Source of the DNA: Bifidobacterium sp. ESL0800
GTDB lineage: Bacteria > Actinomycetota > Actinomycetes > Actinomycetales > Bifidobacteriaceae
NCBI RefSeq assembly: GCF_029395355.1
Contig: NZ_CP113913.1
Location: forward strand, 2,108,001 to 2,172,000
Direction of reading: 5' to 3'
DNA length: 64,000 nt
The notes under the pieces were generated by a model. The model searched no databases, was not told the origin of the DNA, and was given only the letters and a program-made list of their open reading frames with translations. The position numbers and the translations under genes were made by a program. This document shows positions 53,946-62,587 of this stretch, piece by piece (position 1 is the first letter of the stretch; every line of letters starts with the position of its first letter).

Positions 53946-54830
53946 ATGGGCAAGAAACACGGTAAGAAACACAGTAAGAAAATCATCAGCGCAAAGAAAT
54001 TCAAGATCGTCGACAATCTGGACACTGCAGAAAAGCGGCTTGAGGACCGGCTGTTCCTCATGCAGATGGCGATGGACGAATACGACGAGTATCTGGGCGG
54101 AACGTTGGAACGTTCGGTTTCGTGGTATCTGATGTGCTCGTGGTACGGGCTTTCGACCATGCAGAGTGCGATTTTGATCGCAAGGCTGGCGACTCTGCTC
54201 GACGCCTCGCAGAGCGGGCACAAATGGACGCCGTTCGTACACGCGCGCCAGGGCAAGCACGGTTTGGAGATTTACGCCAGGAAAAACAAGTCGAAGCGGG
54301 AGAAGGGGCCCGCGTTTGACGTGGCGCATATCCGCATGGTCATGCGTTCGGTGATGACCAAGGAGAAGCTTGAAGCCATCACCGACGAACAGGTGATGCG
54401 TTTCGCCCGCACGTTGCAGAGCATCGCCGCGCGCGAGGAAGAGCGCGAGGCAAAGAACGGCCGTAGGGACGATCCCGATTCTCCCGGGGCCGTCGCGTTC
54501 GAGGACGCCAAGGAATACGCCGATCCGGACGCGTTGGATGACGTCGATGATATCGATGACGGGATCGGTGATGTCGACAGCTTTGACGATTTCGAAGGCG
54601 GGCCATTGGATTCCAAGACCGCCGAGGACGTCGGAGTTCTGGGTGAAACCGGACCGTTGAATGAATCCGCGGCGGCGGAGGGATTATCCGAAAGTGATGA
54701 CGCTGAAAGTCAAGATGTTGAAAGTCAAGGCGTTGAAAGTCGTGAGATCCATGGAAAGCACGCTCGAGGCGACGATTCGCTGACGGATATTCCAGAACTC
54801 AAGCGGCTCGATCTGGGCAAGGAGAGCTAA
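53946..54830 (+). CDS. Hypothetical protein with basic head and acidic disordered tail
   Basis: I do not recognise this 294-residue protein. The first 20 residues are strongly basic (GKKHGKKHSKKIISAKKFK). Residues about 25-165 look folded and helical, with EDRLFLMQMAMDEYDEYLGG and SVSWYLMCSWYGLS. From about 180 the sequence is acidic and low-complexity (DDVDDIDDGIGDVDSFDDFEGG), with a short tandem repeat DVESQGVES. AAGGAGG precedes the ATG at 53946. There is no signal peptide or clear membrane helix. It is monocistronic, with a terminator shared with valS. Confidence 0.7.
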   Translation: MGKKHGKKHSKKIISAKKFKIVDNLDTAEKRLEDRLFLMQMAMDEYDEYLGGTLERSVSWYLMCSWYGLSTMQSAILIARLATLLDASQSGHKWTPFVHARQGKHGLEIYARKNKSKREKGPAFDVAHIRMVMRSVMTKEKLEAITDEQVMRFARTLQSIAAREEEREAKNGRRDDPDSPGAVAFEDAKEYADPDALDDVDDIDDGIGDVDSFDDFEGGPLDSKTAEDVGVLGETGPLNESAAAEGLSESDDAESQDVESQGVESREIHGKHARGDDSLTDIPELKRLDLGKES

Positions 54831-54853
54831 AACGGATATAACAACGGGAAGAT

Positions 54854-54903
54854 ATGCCAAGAGGGTTGCACTGTCATTAAGCAGCGCAACCCTCTTGGCA
54901 TTT
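54854..54903. terminator. Terminator between convergent genes
   Basis: ATGCCAAGAGGGTTGC pairs perfectly with GCAACCCTCTTGGCAT and is followed by TTT. It serves the hypothetical gene on the plus strand and possibly valS on the minus strand. Confidence 0.88.
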
Positions 54904-54943
54904 CGTGTATCTTGCTTTCAGCGTTTCAGCCGCAACGCTTCGG

Positions 54944-57697
54944 TCATTTCTTCTTGGGCTTCTTGGCCGGTGGCTCGCCGAGCTCGGAATCGCTGACCTT
55001 GACGATAATCTCGTTGTCCGGACTATCGGCGGAATCTTCGACCGCAACCGTGAGCGGACCAGTGACCTTGCCGGCTTCGGCGATGTCGACGAGGCTCAAG
55101 TCGATGGCGGTCTTGCCGGCCTCGTTGGCCGCGTTAAGCGTCGCCTTCAGAATCGGGGTCTTCATCGAGACCTTGGCCTGCGACTTCAAGCCGCGCAGCT
55201 CGGCCAGCGCCTTGCCTGCCCAAACGAGCATGTCCGGGTCGGCGTCGCCCGCAGCGGCCTCGTAAGGCTCGGCGGTCGGCCAGGAGGAGGTGTGCACGGA
55301 GCCCTCGCCTGCATGCATCCAGTGCCAGACCTCTTCCGTGGCGAACGGCATATACGGCGCGAGCAGACGTGCGAACGCCTCAAGGCCGAGGCCCAGCGTG
55401 GTGTGCGCGGACTTCACGGCGGCGGCCGTCGGCGTCTTGCCGGTGGAGTCGGCGGTGCCGTAGGCGCGGTTCTTCACCAACTCGATGTAGTCGTCGCAGA
55501 ACTGCCAGAAGAAGGTCTCGATGAGTTCGAGGGCCTTGGAGTGCTCGTAGGCGTCCATCGACTTGGTGGCTTCGCGAATCACGGAGGCCAAGCGAGCCAT
55601 CACCGCGCGATCCAGCGGCTCGGTGACGTCGGCCGGATCCCAATCGGCACTAGAGGCGGCGCCAACGTGGTGGTTGTCGTCCTCGCGGCCGATGGCCAGC
55701 GCGAACTTCGTAGCGTTCAGGAGCTTGATGGCCAGACGGCGGCCGATCTTCATCTGCCCTTCGTCATAGGTGGCGTCGAGACCCAGCTTGGCGGAAGCGG
55801 CCCAATAGCGCACCGCGTCGGCGCCGTACTTCTCGATCGGCTCCTTGGGAACCACGACGTTGCCCTTGGACTTCGACATCTTCTTGTGGTCGGGGTCGAG
55901 GATCCAGCCGGAGAGCGCGGTGTGCGCCCACGGCAGGCAATGGTTTTCGAGGTGTGCACGGTCCATCGTGGTGAAAAGCCAGGTGCGGATGATGTCCTGA
56001 CCCTGCGGGCGCAGATCCATCGGGAAGGTGGCCTTGAACAGGTCCTTGCTCTCCTGATCCGGTTCCTCCCAGTGGGTGACGATCTGCGGGGTCAGCGACG
56101 AGGTGGCCCAGGTGTCCATGATGTCCTTTTCGGCCGTGAAACCGCCGGGCACGTCGCGCTGGTCCTCCGTGTAGCCTTCAGGCACGTCGTTGGTCGGGTC
56201 TATGGGCAGCTGGTCCTCGCTCGGGGTGATCGGATGATCGTAATCCGGCTCGCCGTCGGCGTTGACCGGGTACCACAGCGGGAACGGGACGCCGAAGAAG
56301 CGCTGGCGCGAAATGAGCCAGTCGCCGTTCAGGCCATTGACCCAGTTCTCATAGCGCACGCGCATGAAATCGGGGTGGAATTGCAACTCCTTGCCGCGCT
56401 CCAACAGCTCGGCGCGCAGTTTCATATCGGTGCCGCCGTTCTTCAGGTACCACTGACGGGAGGTGACGATTTCGAGCGGCTTGTCGCCCTTCTCGTAGAA
56501 GTTCGTCATGCGCTTGGTGGGCTTCGGTTCGCCGTCGAGATCGCCGGATTCGCGCAGGTGCTCGACGATGATCTTGCGGGCCGTGAAGGTGGTCTTGCCT
56601 TCGGTCTCCTCGAAGATGGCCTTGCCGCCCTCATCGGAAATCCAATCCGGCACGCTCATGATGATGCGGCCGTTGCGCTGGATGATCGGGCGAAGCGGAA
56701 GGTTCAGGTCGCGCCACCACTCGATATCGGTCTGGTCGCCGAAGGTGCAGCACATCGCGATGCCGGCGCCCTTGTCCATCTCGGCGGCCGGGTGCGCCAT
56801 GATCGGCACCTTGACCTTGAAGAGCGGGGAGTAGACGTACTGGCCGAAGTACTTCTGATAGCGTTCGTCGTCAGGGTTGGCGATCAGCGCGCCACAGGCT
56901 GCCAGGAGCTCGGGACGGGTGGTCTCGATGTAGATCGGCGTGCCGTCCTCGAAGCGGAACGCGACGCGGTGATAGAAGCCGTCGTATTCGCGGCTCTCCA
57001 GCTCGGCCTGCGCCACCGCGGTCTGGAAGGTGACGTCCCAAAGGCTCGGTGCGTCCTTCTGATAGGCCTCGCCGCGCTCGAGATTGCGCAGGAACGCCTT
57101 CTGCGCCACGCGCTGCGGGTGCTCGCCGATGGTGTGGTAGGTCTGACGCCAGTCAATGGACGTGCCAAGGGAACGCCACAGCGCCTCGAACTGCTTCTCG
57201 TCCTGCGCGGTCAGGCGCTCGCACAGTTCCACGAAGTTCTTGCGGCTGATCGGCACCTGGTCGCGGGCCTCGATTTTCTTGCCCTGCGTGCCTTCGAACG
57301 GCGGCTTGAAATCAGGGTCGTATTTGAGCGACGTGTCGACGCGCACACCGTAGTAGTTCTGCACGCGGCGCTCGGTGGGCAGGCCGTTGTCGTCCCAGCC
57401 CATCGGATAGAAGACGTGCTTGCCGCGCATACGCTCGTAGCGGGCGATGACGTCGGTGTGGGTGTAGGAGAAGACGTGGCCCACGTGGAGGCTGCCGGAA
57501 ACGGTAGGCGGCGGGGTGTCGATGGAATAGACGGCCTTGCGGTCGGGTGCGCCGTTTCCATCGCGCGGAATCTCGAATTCGTAGGTGCCGTCGTTGTCCC
57601 ACTCGGCGCGCCATTTGTCTTCCAGGCCGTCGACGCCGACCCGGTCGGGCAGCGGCGAAAGGCTTGCGTGGATAATGCTATTGTCCTGATCAGTCAT
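54944..57697 (-). CDS. valS: Valyl-tRNA synthetase
   Basis: The 917-residue class I synthetase charges tRNA-Val. The HIGH motif is SGSLHVGHVFSYTHTD, the editing domain has ETTRPELLAACGALIANP, and the KMSKS loop is HKKMSKSKGN. The anticodon-binding helical domain follows. The C-terminus (LGEPPAKKPKKK) is Lys-rich and replaces the usual long coiled coil. ATG 57697 is preferred over an in-frame TTG at 57706. No clear ribosome-binding site is seen, so the message may be leaderless. The next gene upstream on the strand ends 68 nt before. Confidence 0.97.
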   Translation of the reverse strand: MTDQDNSIIHASLSPLPDRVGVDGLEDKWRAEWDNDGTYEFEIPRDGNGAPDRKAVYSIDTPPPTVSGSLHVGHVFSYTHTDVIARYERMRGKHVFYPMGWDDNGLPTERRVQNYYGVRVDTSLKYDPDFKPPFEGTQGKKIEARDQVPISRKNFVELCERLTAQDEKQFEALWRSLGTSIDWRQTYHTIGEHPQRVAQKAFLRNLERGEAYQKDAPSLWDVTFQTAVAQAELESREYDGFYHRVAFRFEDGTPIYIETTRPELLAACGALIANPDDERYQKYFGQYVYSPLFKVKVPIMAHPAAEMDKGAGIAMCCTFGDQTDIEWWRDLNLPLRPIIQRNGRIIMSVPDWISDEGGKAIFEETEGKTTFTARKIIVEHLRESGDLDGEPKPTKRMTNFYEKGDKPLEIVTSRQWYLKNGGTDMKLRAELLERGKELQFHPDFMRVRYENWVNGLNGDWLISRQRFFGVPFPLWYPVNADGEPDYDHPITPSEDQLPIDPTNDVPEGYTEDQRDVPGGFTAEKDIMDTWATSSLTPQIVTHWEEPDQESKDLFKATFPMDLRPQGQDIIRTWLFTTMDRAHLENHCLPWAHTALSGWILDPDHKKMSKSKGNVVVPKEPIEKYGADAVRYWAASAKLGLDATYDEGQMKIGRRLAIKLLNATKFALAIGREDDNHHVGAASSADWDPADVTEPLDRAVMARLASVIREATKSMDAYEHSKALELIETFFWQFCDDYIELVKNRAYGTADSTGKTPTAAAVKSAHTTLGLGLEAFARLLAPYMPFATEEVWHWMHAGEGSVHTSSWPTAEPYEAAAGDADPDMLVWAGKALAELRGLKSQAKVSMKTPILKATLNAANEAGKTAIDLSLVDIAEAGKVTGPLTVAVEDSADSPDNEIIVKVSDSELGEPPAKKPKKK

Positions 57698-57765
57698 AAC
57701 GACCAATTTTAGAAAGCAATGGTGACATAGGGGCCGTGTGGGCTGACATATGAGCTTTAGGCCGG

Positions 57766-59292
57766 CTATCTCGTCCTCACGTCGCGCAACGGGAGGTATT
57801 CATCGGTCATATTTTTGGGGTAACCGGCGATGTTGTCATCGGCGACGACCATGCTGCTTTCGGTGTAGAGCCAGGCGCTGCCGGCATCGGAGCTCACGGC
57901 CTTGGCGTAGGCGCGCAGGTTCTGCTGGTAGTCGATGTCGTTGGGTGAGGCGAGCGCGTTGCGGTAATCCTCCTGCGCCTGGCTGCCCTGATAGCCGAAC
58001 CTGCCGTCGGCGAACGCGCCGAGGTCGTCGGGCCCTTGCATGGCGACGATGGCCATTTTGTAATCACCGTTGGCGACTCGTTGCGCAAGCGTGCTGTCGT
58101 CGACCACCTGCATGACAAGATTGAAACGGGTCGTCTTGAACTGCTCGACGATCTGCTGGCCCAGTGTCGCGTATTCGGAAGGTACCAGGAAGGTGATGTC
58201 ACCGATATAGTTGGGCCCGAAATAGTTGATGTCGTTCTTGCCCTCGTCAAGATTGTGCGGGAACATGACGGAAAGGTCATCGTAGCCCGGTTCGAGAGGG
58301 CTGATGGGCCCGTTGAGCACGGAGGCGGCGTTCGGCTGCGCCTTGGTGATTGACTCGTTGTCGAGGATGTAGCGCACGGCCGCGCGCGCACGTTGGTCCG
58401 AAAAGATCGAGTCGGCGTTGTTGTTGAGAGCAAGCGTGACCTTGGAGGTTGTCAGTCCTTTGGAGACGTTGTATTTTTTGCTGTTTTGGAAGGGCTTCGG
58501 GGAATCCGACGGGCGCAACACGGCAACCTGGATCGTTCCGTCTTTCATGGCTTTGTTCAATGATCCCGCCGAGTCGAAATAACGCATGGTCATCTGCGAG
58601 CTGGCCGATTGCTGCTTCCAATAGAGAGGATTACGCGTGAAAACGATGGAATTGCCGGGGTCGAAACTGTGTACGGTGAAGGGCCCGCTGCCGCTGGCCT
58701 GTTTGGCATAGTTGACGTTGGAAGTCGAATCATAGACGATTCCGGCCCGCGAGGAAAGCGCGCGCAGAAGTCGCGGATTGGGGGAGGAAAGGCTTATCTG
58801 CACCGTTGAGGTGTCGGGATTTTTGACGGATTTCAGTCCGGTCAGATCGACGGAGCCCACATAGTCCTTATTGATGACCTGCTGCAGGGAATAGACCACA
58901 TCGGTGGAATCCAGAGCGTCCCCGTTGGCAAAACGCATATCCGTATTGAGGGTGAACGTATAGTTGAGCCCGTCTTTGGAGACGTCCCAGCTTTTGGCGA
59001 TGGACGGGACGGGCTTGTTGTTCTCGTCGCGGGCGACGAGGGTTTCGTAGACGTTGCCAATCAGCGCCTGATCGAGTTCTTTGCCCTGCACGGTGCGGAT
59101 GTCAAGGGATTGCGGCGCGGGCGAGTCGAGGCCTACGGTGACCTCCGAACCGGAATGGAGCAACGTCGCGTCAACGGAACCGTGGCTGAAATGGGCCCAG
59201 CCGACACCCGCAAGAGCGAAAAGCACTACCGCAGCACCAAGGAAGGCAAGACCTCTTACTGGTCCGCTCGTTTGCGGCTTACTACGTGACAT
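57766..59292 (-). CDS. Family 5 (oligopeptide-type) extracellular solute-binding protein, orphan
   Basis: The 508-residue protein has a hydrophobic segment at about 14-34 (LAFLGAAVVLFALAGVGWAH) and then the binding-protein fold of the DppA/OppA family. It shows LIGNVYETLVARDENNKPVPSIAKSW, YTFTLNTDMRFANGDALDSTDVVYS, and the block FTRNPLYWKQ. There is no lipobox Cys, so it is either secreted or held by an uncleaved helix. No permease or ATPase genes are near. ATG 59292 is chosen because the hydrophobic segment follows directly; the frame stays open into the nth gene but carries no conserved sequence there. Confidence 0.85.
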   Translation of the reverse strand: MSRSKPQTSGPVRGLAFLGAAVVLFALAGVGWAHFSHGSVDATLLHSGSEVTVGLDSPAPQSLDIRTVQGKELDQALIGNVYETLVARDENNKPVPSIAKSWDVSKDGLNYTFTLNTDMRFANGDALDSTDVVYSLQQVINKDYVGSVDLTGLKSVKNPDTSTVQISLSSPNPRLLRALSSRAGIVYDSTSNVNYAKQASGSGPFTVHSFDPGNSIVFTRNPLYWKQQSASSQMTMRYFDSAGSLNKAMKDGTIQVAVLRPSDSPKPFQNSKKYNVSKGLTTSKVTLALNNNADSIFSDQRARAAVRYILDNESITKAQPNAASVLNGPISPLEPGYDDLSVMFPHNLDEGKNDINYFGPNYIGDITFLVPSEYATLGQQIVEQFKTTRFNLVMQVVDDSTLAQRVANGDYKMAIVAMQGPDDLGAFADGRFGYQGSQAQEDYRNALASPNDIDYQQNLRAYAKAVSSDAGSAWLYTESSMVVADDNIAGYPKNMTDEYLPLRDVRTR

Positions 59293-59390
59293 GACTCCAA
59301 AGTTTACTATCCGGTGCTGAATGATTCCTGAAAAAGGTGTGAAGCCTGAAGTGCCGGGATTTTGGATGGGCGCCGATGCCCGATACACGC

Positions 59391-59435
59391 AACCGAACAG
59401 CCCGTCAACCGAACAGCCCGTCAGCCGAACAGCCC
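59391..59435. repeat. 16-bp tandem repeat across the nth stop codon
   Basis: AACCGAACAGCCCGTC occurs at 59391-59406 and 59407-59422, followed by AGCCGAACAGCCC at 59423-59435. The last copy contains the final codons of nth on the minus strand, so the repeats are duplicated 3' end sequence lying just outside the gene. Confidence 0.85.
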
Positions 59436-60089
59436 TGCGGAAGGGCAGGTGTCGTTGAGCGGGCAGTCGGCGCACGCCGGCTTGCGCGCGTGGCAGGTCG
59501 AACGGCCGAAGAGGATGAGACGATGCGAAAGGTTCGTCCATTCCTCCGGTGCGAAATAACCGGTGATCTCCTTTTCGATCTTCACCGGGTCGGGATGCGT
59601 GCTGCGCCAGTCGGTGCGCCAGCGCAGGCGGCCGGTCAGGCGCATGACGTGGGTGTCGACGGGGAAGCCGGGGATGCCGAAGGCGTTGCCCAGCACGACG
59701 TTCGCCGTTTTGCGGCCGACTCCCGCCAGCTTGGTCAGTTCCTCCATCTTCTGCGGCACCACGCCGTCGTAGCGCTCCATGAGCTGGCCGGAAAGGGTGA
59801 TGATGTGGTCGGCTTTGGCGTGGTAGAAACCGACCGGGTGGATGATGTCTTCGATGACTTCCGGGTTGGCCGCCGCGAGCCGCTCCGGCGTGCCGTAATC
59901 CTTGAACAGCGTGGGGGTGACGCTGTTGACGCGCACGTCGGTGGTCTGGGCGCTTAGGACGGTGGCGACCAACAGCTGGAACGGCGTCTTGAAATGTAAT
60001 GCGCACGCGGGTTCGGGGATGAGCTCGCGCAGGATCTCGTATTCGCCGTGCATGCGCTCGAGGCGTTGTTTCTTCGTTTCCTTTGGCAT
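59421..60089 (-). CDS. nth: Endonuclease III (DNA glycosylase/AP lyase)
   Basis: This 222-residue enzyme removes oxidised pyrimidines. The helix-hairpin-helix is LAGVGRKTANVVLG with the catalytic Lys, the catalytic Asp lies in GFPVDTHVMRL, and the 4Fe-4S cluster is bound by the spaced cysteines CHARKPACADCPLNDTC (C-x6-C-x2-C-x5-C). ATG 60089 is chosen because it matches family N-termini (MPKETKKQRLERM); an upstream in-frame start would add 19 unrelated residues. The C-terminal codons are repeated beyond the stop. Confidence 0.96.
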   Translation of the reverse strand: MPKETKKQRLERMHGEYEILRELIPEPACALHFKTPFQLLVATVLSAQTTDVRVNSVTPTLFKDYGTPERLAAANPEVIEDIIHPVGFYHAKADHIITLSGQLMERYDGVVPQKMEELTKLAGVGRKTANVVLGNAFGIPGFPVDTHVMRLTGRLRWRTDWRSTHPDPVKIEKEITGYFAPEEWTNLSHRLILFGRSTCHARKPACADCPLNDTCPSAGLFG

Positions 60090-60395
60090 AGCAGCGATTA
60101 TAGATGGCTGGGATACCGCACGTGATGCTGATGGTGAATTGTGCAATTTTTGCGCTGCCGGTGTTTGTTAGGTGGCTCAAATCTGGTGTAACGTCAGGCT
60201 CGATTCTAGCGCAACGTTGAGGTTCCGCCATTTTGTATCGCTGAGATTGGTTCAGAGGCCTATTTATGTCGTGTGTGATGCGTATGGTGCGAGCCGGAGT
60301 TGAGCCGTGATTTGGACAGGGTTTAGACGGAGTTTATCCGTAATTAAGCCGTAATCCTGAATGACGTTTCGGATGTGCCTGCTTGCGCGTTTACG

Positions 60396-61175
60396 TCAGT
60401 CGTTGTCGGTATCGGTGCCTGAAGTGCCTGGAGCTGGTGCGTGGCCATCGGAGACGTCATGGTTATTGTCATCGTCGTCCGGCGGATCGAAACGATAACC
60501 GACGTTGCGCACGGTGCCGATCATATGCTCGTACTCGCCGCCGAGTTTGGCGCGCAGGCGGCGGACGTGGACATCGACCGTGCGTGTGCCGCCGTAATAG
60601 TCGTAGCCCCACACTTCCTGCAGCAGCTGGGCGCGGGTGAAGACGCGATGCGGATGCGCGACGAGATATTTCAGCAGTTCGAATTCCTTATAGGCCAGAT
60701 TCACCGGTTCGCCGTTGAGCGTCGCCGTGTAACCCTTGGTGTCCACCACCAGATCGCCGGAACGAATCTGCCCGTCGTCGCTGTAATTGTCGCGTTCCAC
60801 GGACGTGCGGGCGGTGGCGGGAGCAGCCTGACCGCGCTCGCAGACCAGCCGAAGCCGGCCTTCCACCTCGGCGGGGGAGGCGTTGCTCACCACGACGTCG
60901 GCCACGCCCCACTGGATGTTGATGGCGGTAAAACCACCTTCCGTAATAATAGGAATAATCGGAATGGAAAGCCCGGATGCGTGGATGAGATTGCACAGCG
61001 TCTTGGCGTTGGCCAGATCGTCGCGCGCATCGAGGAATAGAATGGTGTTTTCGGGAAGCTTCACCAGGCTCGCGGCATCCATCGGCAGGACTCGCACGCG
61101 GTAGGAAAGCAGGGCGAGACTTGGCAGAACGCTCGCGGGATTGGGGGCCATCGTCATCAATGTCAGATCGGTCAT
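60396..61175 (-). CDS. glnR: GlnR-family response regulator (nitrogen control)
   Basis: The 259-residue OmpR-type regulator has a receiver-like domain of the actinobacterial GlnR kind (about 1-115: LFLDARDDLANAKTLCNLIH and PIITEGGFTAINIQWGVADV). This lacks the usual phosphorylation pocket. The C-terminal winged helix has NLAYKEFELLKYLVAHP and VFTRAQLLQEVWGYDYYGG, then TVDVHVRRLRAKL. GlnR governs ammonium assimilation and transport genes in actinobacteria. No sensor kinase is adjacent, as expected for an orphan. The tail is Asp/Asn/His-rich. GGAGGG precedes the ATG. Confidence 0.9.
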   Translation of the reverse strand: MTDLTLMTMAPNPASVLPSLALLSYRVRVLPMDAASLVKLPENTILFLDARDDLANAKTLCNLIHASGLSIPIIPIITEGGFTAINIQWGVADVVVSNASPAEVEGRLRLVCERGQAAPATARTSVERDNYSDDGQIRSGDLVVDTKGYTATLNGEPVNLAYKEFELLKYLVAHPHRVFTRAQLLQEVWGYDYYGGTRTVDVHVRRLRAKLGGEYEHMIGTVRNVGYRFDPPDDDDNNHDVSDGHAPAPGTSGTDTDND

Positions 61176-61488
61176 CGAGCCCTCCCTCCCAGGCGCATCC
61201 CCGCTTGACTACCGGCTTTGCCGTTTCGCTCGGACGGTCCCAAGCATAAATCGACATCGAGTGTACGACGTCATTGGGGTTTATGCGATTGTCACCATTG
61301 TACCTGTTGGTTGTGGACACTGGCGGCTACCATATTTCTTATAGAAAACCTTGTTGGTTTCGGCATTGTTACGCCGGAGTTCCGCGTTTTGGCAGCGTTC
61401 AACGGTTTGGCCGCGAGGTTTTTGTATGACGGTATTTCGTGCCTGATGGCATGAAAAGCGAGCGATACGAGACGGAACGGGGTTACGG
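61176..61488. other. Divergent gap upstream of glnR
   Basis: About 313 nt between glnR (minus) and the membrane-protein gene (plus). An A+T-rich part around 61325-61365 (TTTCTTATAGAAAACC) may hold promoter sequence. I see no gene or strong repeat. Confidence 0.45.
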
Positions 61489-62349
61489 ATGGCTGCTGCG
61501 GCGAATGGCGACGGCAATGATAAGAGGCATTCTCTTTCGATAGGTTCTACCAGGGGAATGGTGGCGCTTGAGGTCGGCGCGTATGTGGTCATTGCTGTTC
61601 TGTTGATTGCAGCGTGCTTTGTCGAAGGCCGGATGGAAGTGGCCATCTTTACGGCGGTTGCCGGGGCGCTGGCGATTTTCGTAGGGGTTTCCTGGCCGTT
61701 GCACACCAGCGTTTTTGACGCTTTGGTGGGAGCTTTCGGCGGATTCGGCATGATATACGGCACCGAGACATCATTGACGGAGGCGTTGCCGAAAACCGCT
61801 GGTATGACAGGGCCGCGTAGGCTGCGCCGCCACGTATCCGCACGTTTCGACGCGATGTCGGGCAGCGAATTGCTGCATTGGTGTACGCTCTGGGCGGGCG
61901 CATTGCTGATTGTGCTGGCGGCGTTCGTCATCCTCGGTTTCCTGCATCAGATGCTGCGTCGTGAGCGCACGAATATGGTGCTTTCCCTTTCGCGCGGACT
62001 GATGTTCGACGTCGCGATGGCGGGGGCTTCGGGCTGGGTGTTCGCTCCGGCTCTGCTGCGCTATTTCGGCGTCGGCACGTTGGGTGCCTGCAAGCCGTAT
62101 GTGGTCGCGATTGTCGTGGTGATCGCCGTGGCTCTGCTGGCTGCGTTGTCATGGGCCTCGACCAGGTGGGCGAAGGATTATCGTGCCTCCGGAAGTCCCT
62201 TGCCGCGCTTCAAGCTCGAGGCCGGCAATGGGAAGGATGTGCGTAATTTCCGCAGTTATGCGCTGTATTCTCTGGGATTGATGCCGGTGATGTATGGCGG
62301 CTTCGTCGTGTTCCTTGCTCTGGTCGCGCTGCTCGTTTTCGTTGGCTGA
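61489..62349 (+). CDS. Hypothetical integral membrane protein
   Basis: I do not recognise this 286-residue protein. It has about seven hydrophobic segments (for example VALEVGAYVVIAVLLIAACF at 25-44, then at about 50-70, 75-90, 135-155, 170-190, 200-222 and 262-285). Short basic loops lie between them (GPRRLRRHVSARFD, HQMLRRERTN). No catalytic or transport motif is visible. The ATG at 61489 is only weakly supported by an upstream ACGGGG. It is convergent with mntP, and hairpin repeats lie between them. Confidence 0.65.
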   Translation: MAAAANGDGNDKRHSLSIGSTRGMVALEVGAYVVIAVLLIAACFVEGRMEVAIFTAVAGALAIFVGVSWPLHTSVFDALVGAFGGFGMIYGTETSLTEALPKTAGMTGPRRLRRHVSARFDAMSGSELLHWCTLWAGALLIVLAAFVILGFLHQMLRRERTNMVLSLSRGLMFDVAMAGASGWVFAPALLRYFGVGTLGACKPYVVAIVVVIAVALLAALSWASTRWAKDYRASGSPLPRFKLEAGNGKDVRNFRSYALYSLGLMPVMYGGFVVFLALVALLVFVG

Positions 62350-62374
62350 GAGGTTGCTATCTATCTGCGTAAAA

Positions 62375-62485
62375 AGTGCGTTTTAACTGGTCTAAAACGC
62401 ATATTCTTACCGCATCTGTGAATAAAGTGCGTTTTAGCTGGCGTAAAATGCACATTTTTGCCGAGTCTGTGAATAATGTGCGTTT
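62375..62485. repeat. 51-bp tandem repeats, each with a hairpin
   Basis: Units start at 62375, 62426 and about 62477, exactly 51 bp apart; the third is partial. Each begins GTGCGTTTTA and folds as GCGTTTTA...TAAAACGC or GTGCGTTTTA...TAAAATGCAC, then continues CCGCATCTGTGAATAA or similar. It lies between the convergent membrane-protein and mntP genes. Confidence 0.85.
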
Positions 62486-62587
62486 TGTATACGTTTGGAT
62501 GCGCGTGTTAGTGTGGTAGCCCGATCTTGCGAATGCCTTTGCCGTTTTCTCATGACAACGTGATTGGCTGGGCTGTCTCGATCGGGA

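Noticed and set aside
54905..57712. Very long open frame on the plus strand opposite valS (and similar long antisense frames opposite the MFS gene at 2868, pyruvate oxidase and gatAB)
   Set aside because: These are composition shadows of G+C-rich genes. They have no conserved motifs and Arg/Asp/Val-biased content, while the opposite strand encodes clear family proteins.
57766..60231. A single 821-codon open frame joining the solute-binding protein to the nth region
   Set aside because: Only the part below 59292 has conserved sequence. The upstream part overlaps nth in another frame and has no binding-protein or other domain.
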